NCBI GenBank assembly: GCA_002238865.1
Contig: MPNE01000001.1
Span: 186,001-250,000, forward strand
Source of the DNA: Gemmatimonadetes bacterium bin94
GTDB lineage: Bacteria; Gemmatimonadota; Gemmatimonadetes; Longimicrobiales; Gaopeijiaceae
Direction of reading: 5' to 3'
Length of the DNA: 64,000 nucleotides
Made by a program: the position numbers and the translations under genes. The notes below the pieces were generated by a model. The model did not search any database. It worked only from the letters and a program-made list of their open reading frames with translations, and was not told where the DNA came from. Positions 61,832-64,000 of this stretch are shown piece after piece. How positions within the stretch are numbered: the stretch's first letter is position 1; each line of letters opens with the position of its first letter.

Positions 61832-62128
61832 CGTTGGTTCAACCTTCCCGTAGGGATTGATGCTGCGGTAGCGACCCCGAGGGGTCGGGGGCAGGGGTGC
61901 GCAAACACGCCTGCGCCCGAACCCGTACCAGGCCCTCGGACTGGGGGGTCGCTACCGCCACGGCCTGTGCCGCCCGCGCGGCACCGGCCGACCAGTCCGC
62001 GAAGCCGCAAGACGTTGTTGGGCGGGGTGTTCCGCCGCGGCTTTCCCGCGCATCGCCGGACGGTCGAACTGCGCATCGGACCCCCACGTCGATTGCGCAG
62101 TCGTGTACGGTCGTGGGACGCCGTCCGC
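61832..62128. other. Only sizeable gap inside the mobile module, with a long inverted repeat
   Basis: These 297 bp lack a convincing gene. GCGGTAGCGACCCC (61865-61878) is repeated in inverted orientation at 61945-61958. Inside lie a local palindrome CGACCCC-GA-GGGGTCG (61872-61887) and a GCAGG/CCTGC pair. The location between the replication-relaxation-like and coupling genes is typical of an origin of transfer, origin of replication, or promoter-operator. Confidence 0.5.
61865..61958. repeat. 14-bp inverted repeat pair (candidate oriT/ori or operator)
   Basis: The arms GCGGTAGCGACCCC and GGGGTCGCTACCGC match perfectly with 66 bp between them. The left arm is itself extended into a second small palindrome. 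The size is in the range of nicking-site repeats for relaxases, but no relaxase with His-triad motifs is visible nearby. Confidence 0.55.
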
Positions 62129-63061
62129 TCACAGATACCGTACTCCTTGGAGGCGAACGGTCCGCCAAGCGTCGGAGCGGTGGATGGTGGCGCGCCGTGG
62201 CTGCCGAAGGGCCTCCTTCTCCAGCGCCACGCTGCGCTGCAACGCGGCTTGCAGCCCTCCGTACTCGTCGAGGATCTCGACCGCGCCCTCGATGATCGCG
62301 CGCTCGATCCGGGCAAGCTCCCGGGCCACCATGGGGTCGGGATCGGCGGTGCCGGAGGCTTCGGTCCAGTAGCGCATCACCTTCCTGGCCCGCGCGACCT
62401 GCCGAGACGTGCGGGCGACCACGACCGCCTCGACCGACCGGCCCAGAGTTCCGAGCGCCAGCCAGAGTTCCCGGTGCGCCCTGCCCCACGACCGGAGCGC
62501 GGTCGCGGTGTCGTGGCCCGGATCGACGTAGACGAACACGGCGCGCTCGGAGTCCAGCGCGACGGGCAGCTTGACGTGGAAGTACCGGCGCGTCGTTCCG
62601 GCGGCGCCCCGGTACACCCGGACGGGCAGGAGCCCGCGCCCGATCCCGAGCGCGTCGAACGCGGCAACCTTCTCGGCCTCGGTCGGGAGCCACGGCAGGT
62701 CCGGATGCTCGATCACATGTTCGAGCGACAGCAGGCGGCGCAGGAGGACGACCGAGGAAGCGGTCCTGCGGTGGCGGATGTGCTCCGCGCCGAGCGCGCG
62801 GTAGAGTCTCCGCGCGTAGATCCGGCACACACGCCCGATCCCCCGAACGCGCGGTACGGTCTCCTCGGCCGCCAGCCCCTGCGCGATCAGCGCATGAACC
62901 ATGCGCCGCGCCCGTTCGTGGTGCGTGTTCAGGAACGCCGTCGCCTGCGTGCGGGTGAACACCCCGCTGTGAAGGCATACCAAGGCGATCCACTCGGCCT
63001 TGCGGCCCTTCCAGCCGAACCGCTCCAGGGCCTCCGCTCGTTCTTCGAGACGGGCGGTCAT
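62129..63061 (-). CDS. Replication-relaxation-like winged-helix protein
   Basis: The protein has 310 residues. The N-terminal ~95 residues form a winged-helix type segment (AEWIALVCLHSGVFTRTQAT, HHERARRMVHALIAQGLAAE, RVCRIYARRLYRALGAEHI). The central part alternates strands and helices: KLPVALDSERAVFVYVDPGH, RSWGRAHRELWLALGTLG, VEAVVVARTSRQVARARKVM. This order resembles the Replic_Relax family of mobile elements, but similarity is weak. It overlaps the XRE/AlpA gene by 4 bp upstream. A role in element replication or regulation is inferred. Confidence 0.45.
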   Translation of the reverse strand: MTARLEERAEALERFGWKGRKAEWIALVCLHSGVFTRTQATAFLNTHHERARRMVHALIAQGLAAEETVPRVRGIGRVCRIYARRLYRALGAEHIRHRRTASSVVLLRRLLSLEHVIEHPDLPWLPTEAEKVAAFDALGIGRGLLPVRVYRGAAGTTRRYFHVKLPVALDSERAVFVYVDPGHDTATALRSWGRAHRELWLALGTLGRSVEAVVVARTSRQVARARKVMRYWTEASGTADPDPMVARELARIERAIIEGAVEILDEYGGLQAALQRSVALEKEALRQPRRATIHRSDAWRTVRLQGVRYL

Positions 63062-63639
63062 CGCTTCGCCCGCGTCGCCAGCCCTCGGCCGGTCCCGGTC
63101 CCTTCAACGTGTCGGCGTTTCGCGATCCGGTCGCGGAGCCAATCATCCAGTTCCGACTCGATCCAGCCCACGGCACGCGCGCCCAGCGGGACCGGCTTGG
63201 GGAACCGCCCCGCAGCCACCATCACATAGATCGTGCTCCGTGACAGGCCCGTGCGGGCCATCACCTCCGGCAGCCGCACGAAGCGGACCGAACGGGACGT
63301 TCCGGGCTCCGTCTGTTGTTTGCTCATCGCTCTGTTCCTCTTCGCCTTCTTCGTTCTCGATGCAGGTTTCCTGTACCGGGGTCGGTGGGGCTTATGGCGC
63401 GCACCGCCCGACTCCCGGTCGAAGCCGGAAATGAACGCCAGAACACGGTCCGCCGTCCGCAACGTCGGCGAGCGACCGCCTTCGATCCGGCGCATGAGGT
63501 TCGGGTCGCCCAGCGCCATCCTGCCGAACCTCGTCCGGCTCAGGCCCGTGTCGTCGAGAAACCCGCTAACCCGTGTGCTGAAGTACTCTTGCAGCGTCTC
63601 CATGCCTGAACGCTGAAAGCCCTTGCGCGGGGCCGTCAA
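63058..63639 (-). CDS. XRE-like plus AlpA/excisionase-like regulator in one frame
   Basis: The frame encodes 193 residues. The N-terminal part (about 13-75) reads like a lambda-repressor HTH: LQEYFSTRVSGFLDDTGLSR, TRFGRMALGDPNLMRRIEGG. After a basic linker, the C-terminal part (about 118-170) is an AlpA/MerR-type DNA-binding domain: RLPEVMARTGLSRSTIYVMV and AAGRFPKPVPLGARAVGWIE. An internal in-frame ATG at 63327 with AGAGGA upstream could yield the AlpA part alone. The first start could be 63639 or the ATG at 63603. It heads the five-gene module and likely controls it or excision. Confidence 0.7.
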   Translation of the reverse strand: MTAPRKGFQRSGMETLQEYFSTRVSGFLDDTGLSRTRFGRMALGDPNLMRRIEGGRSPTLRTADRVLAFISGFDRESGGARHKPHRPRYRKPASRTKKAKRNRAMSKQQTEPGTSRSVRFVRLPEVMARTGLSRSTIYVMVAAGRFPKPVPLGARAVGWIESELDDWLRDRIAKRRHVEGTGTGRGLATRAKR

Positions 63640-63940
63640 CCTGTAGGAAATTGTCCACAGTCCCGGGACGTTTCAGGACGTTCCGCAACGCCTCCGGCCC
63701 GTGAGACGCCGCCGCCAGCGGCGCGCGAAACTCCCCCCTCGCCGCTAATGGGGACACCTGCACCACGAGGGTGGATTTCGACCGGCAAGACCGGCCTGAG
63801 GGTGATCCTGCGAAACCATCGCCAACCGGCACGCCGGGACCTCGCCCAAGCGGATTTGCGCTTCAGAGAACGATCCGCTACCTTTCCGCTGTAGTTCTAC
63901 TTTTTACATTCACCCAGCAGCTACGAAGGAGAACAGTGAG
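63640..63940. other. Non-coding region upstream of the mobile module regulator
   Basis: This 301-bp divergent region separates the minus-strand regulator from a plus-strand gene that leaves the window. It contains a DnaA-box-like TTGTCCACA (63651-63659), GGACGTT repeated at 10-bp spacing (63666-63672 and 63676-63682), and an AT-rich stretch (63898-63911) that may hold a promoter for the last gene. No gene is supported. Confidence 0.5.
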
Positions 63941-64000
63941 ATGCGACCCACCATGATTCTGCGTACTGTCCGCCATGTCTTCGGATCCGATAGGATGCGC
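63941..64000 (+). CDS. Start of an unidentified gene, cut by the window end
   Basis: An ATG at 63941 has AAGGAGAA about 8 nt upstream, and the frame stays open to the window end for 20 codons. The visible residues, MRPTMILRTVRHVFGSDRMR, are basic and could begin a signal peptide or cytoplasmic protein. Nothing more can be said. Confidence 0.5.
   Translation, partial: MRPTMILRTVRHVFGSDRMR

Noticed and set aside
61839-63176. 445-codon minus-strand frame overlapping the 310-residue protein
   Set aside because: It is Arg/Pro/Ala-rich shadow coding; the alternative frame has strand-helix patterning and an ATGA junction with the upstream regulator.
1-64000. CRISPR array, rRNA or tRNA genes
   Set aside because: No regularly spaced repeats, no rRNA signature stretches and no convincing tRNA cloverleaf were seen, including at the integrase-proximal gap.

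Overview
The window is a GC-rich chromosomal stretch from a Gram-negative, aerobically respiring bacterium. It encodes TolC and MacA/MacB-like exporters, many lipoproteins, a proton-pumping complex I and a proton-translocating transhydrogenase. The gene mix suggests Gemmatimonadota or a near relative: a short RpoD without region 1.1, an NtrY/NtrX-like pair, a bacillithiol-type deacetylase, six-bladed-propeller lipoproteins and a MauG-like dihaem protein. This assignment is inference from gene content; no rRNA or tRNA gene was found that could fix it.

Layout. 1-8.9 kb: central carbon metabolism. The 3' end of gap is followed by an ECF sigma factor and a TonB-domain membrane protein, then pgk, tpiA, secG, 2-oxoacid dehydrogenase E1-alpha/E1-beta/E2, and lipB. 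8.9-16.2 kb: rnhA, carA, a HU/IHF protein, the moaD-moaE-moaA molybdopterin cluster, mdh, an exported protein of unknown function, a lipoprotein FKBP and dcd. 16.5-31.1 kb: a complete nuoA-N operon with tight or overlapping junctions. 31.1-35.2 kb: a phosphohexomutase, then an unusual accessory operon of a propeller lipoprotein, a CxxC thioredoxin-like lipoprotein and two small exported cysteine-rich peptides, closed by a strong hairpin. 35.2-42.3 kb, minus strand: an exporter operon (TolC, MacA-like adaptor, two MacB-like permeases but no ATPase) ending in bshB1, plus an unrecognised exported protein. 42.3-56.1 kb: a 1355-residue NtrY-like histidine kinase, an RsbRD-N-like sensor, pntB/pntA2/pntA1, a ComM/YifB AAA protein, a cysteine desulfurase-like enzyme, an NtrX-like sigma-54 activator and the short rpoD. 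56.1-64 kb: accessory DNA. It holds an IS110-type transposase remnant, a MauG-like lipoprotein behind a palindromic promoter, and a compact minus-strand mobile module (XRE/AlpA regulator, replication-relaxation-like protein, TraG/TraD-like ATPase, 63-residue protein, tyrosine integrase).

How it fits together. Glycolysis feeds the 2-oxoacid dehydrogenase, whose E2 would be octanoylated by the adjacent LipB. NADH from this complex and from Mdh feeds complex I, and PntAB links NADH to NADPH. The most unusual items are the cysteine-rich peptide operon, an E1-alpha that has lost the canonical thiamine-diphosphate/Mg motif, three genes whose -10 boxes lie 6-7 nt before the start codon (likely leaderless), and the compact mobile module with a long inverted repeat in its only gap.
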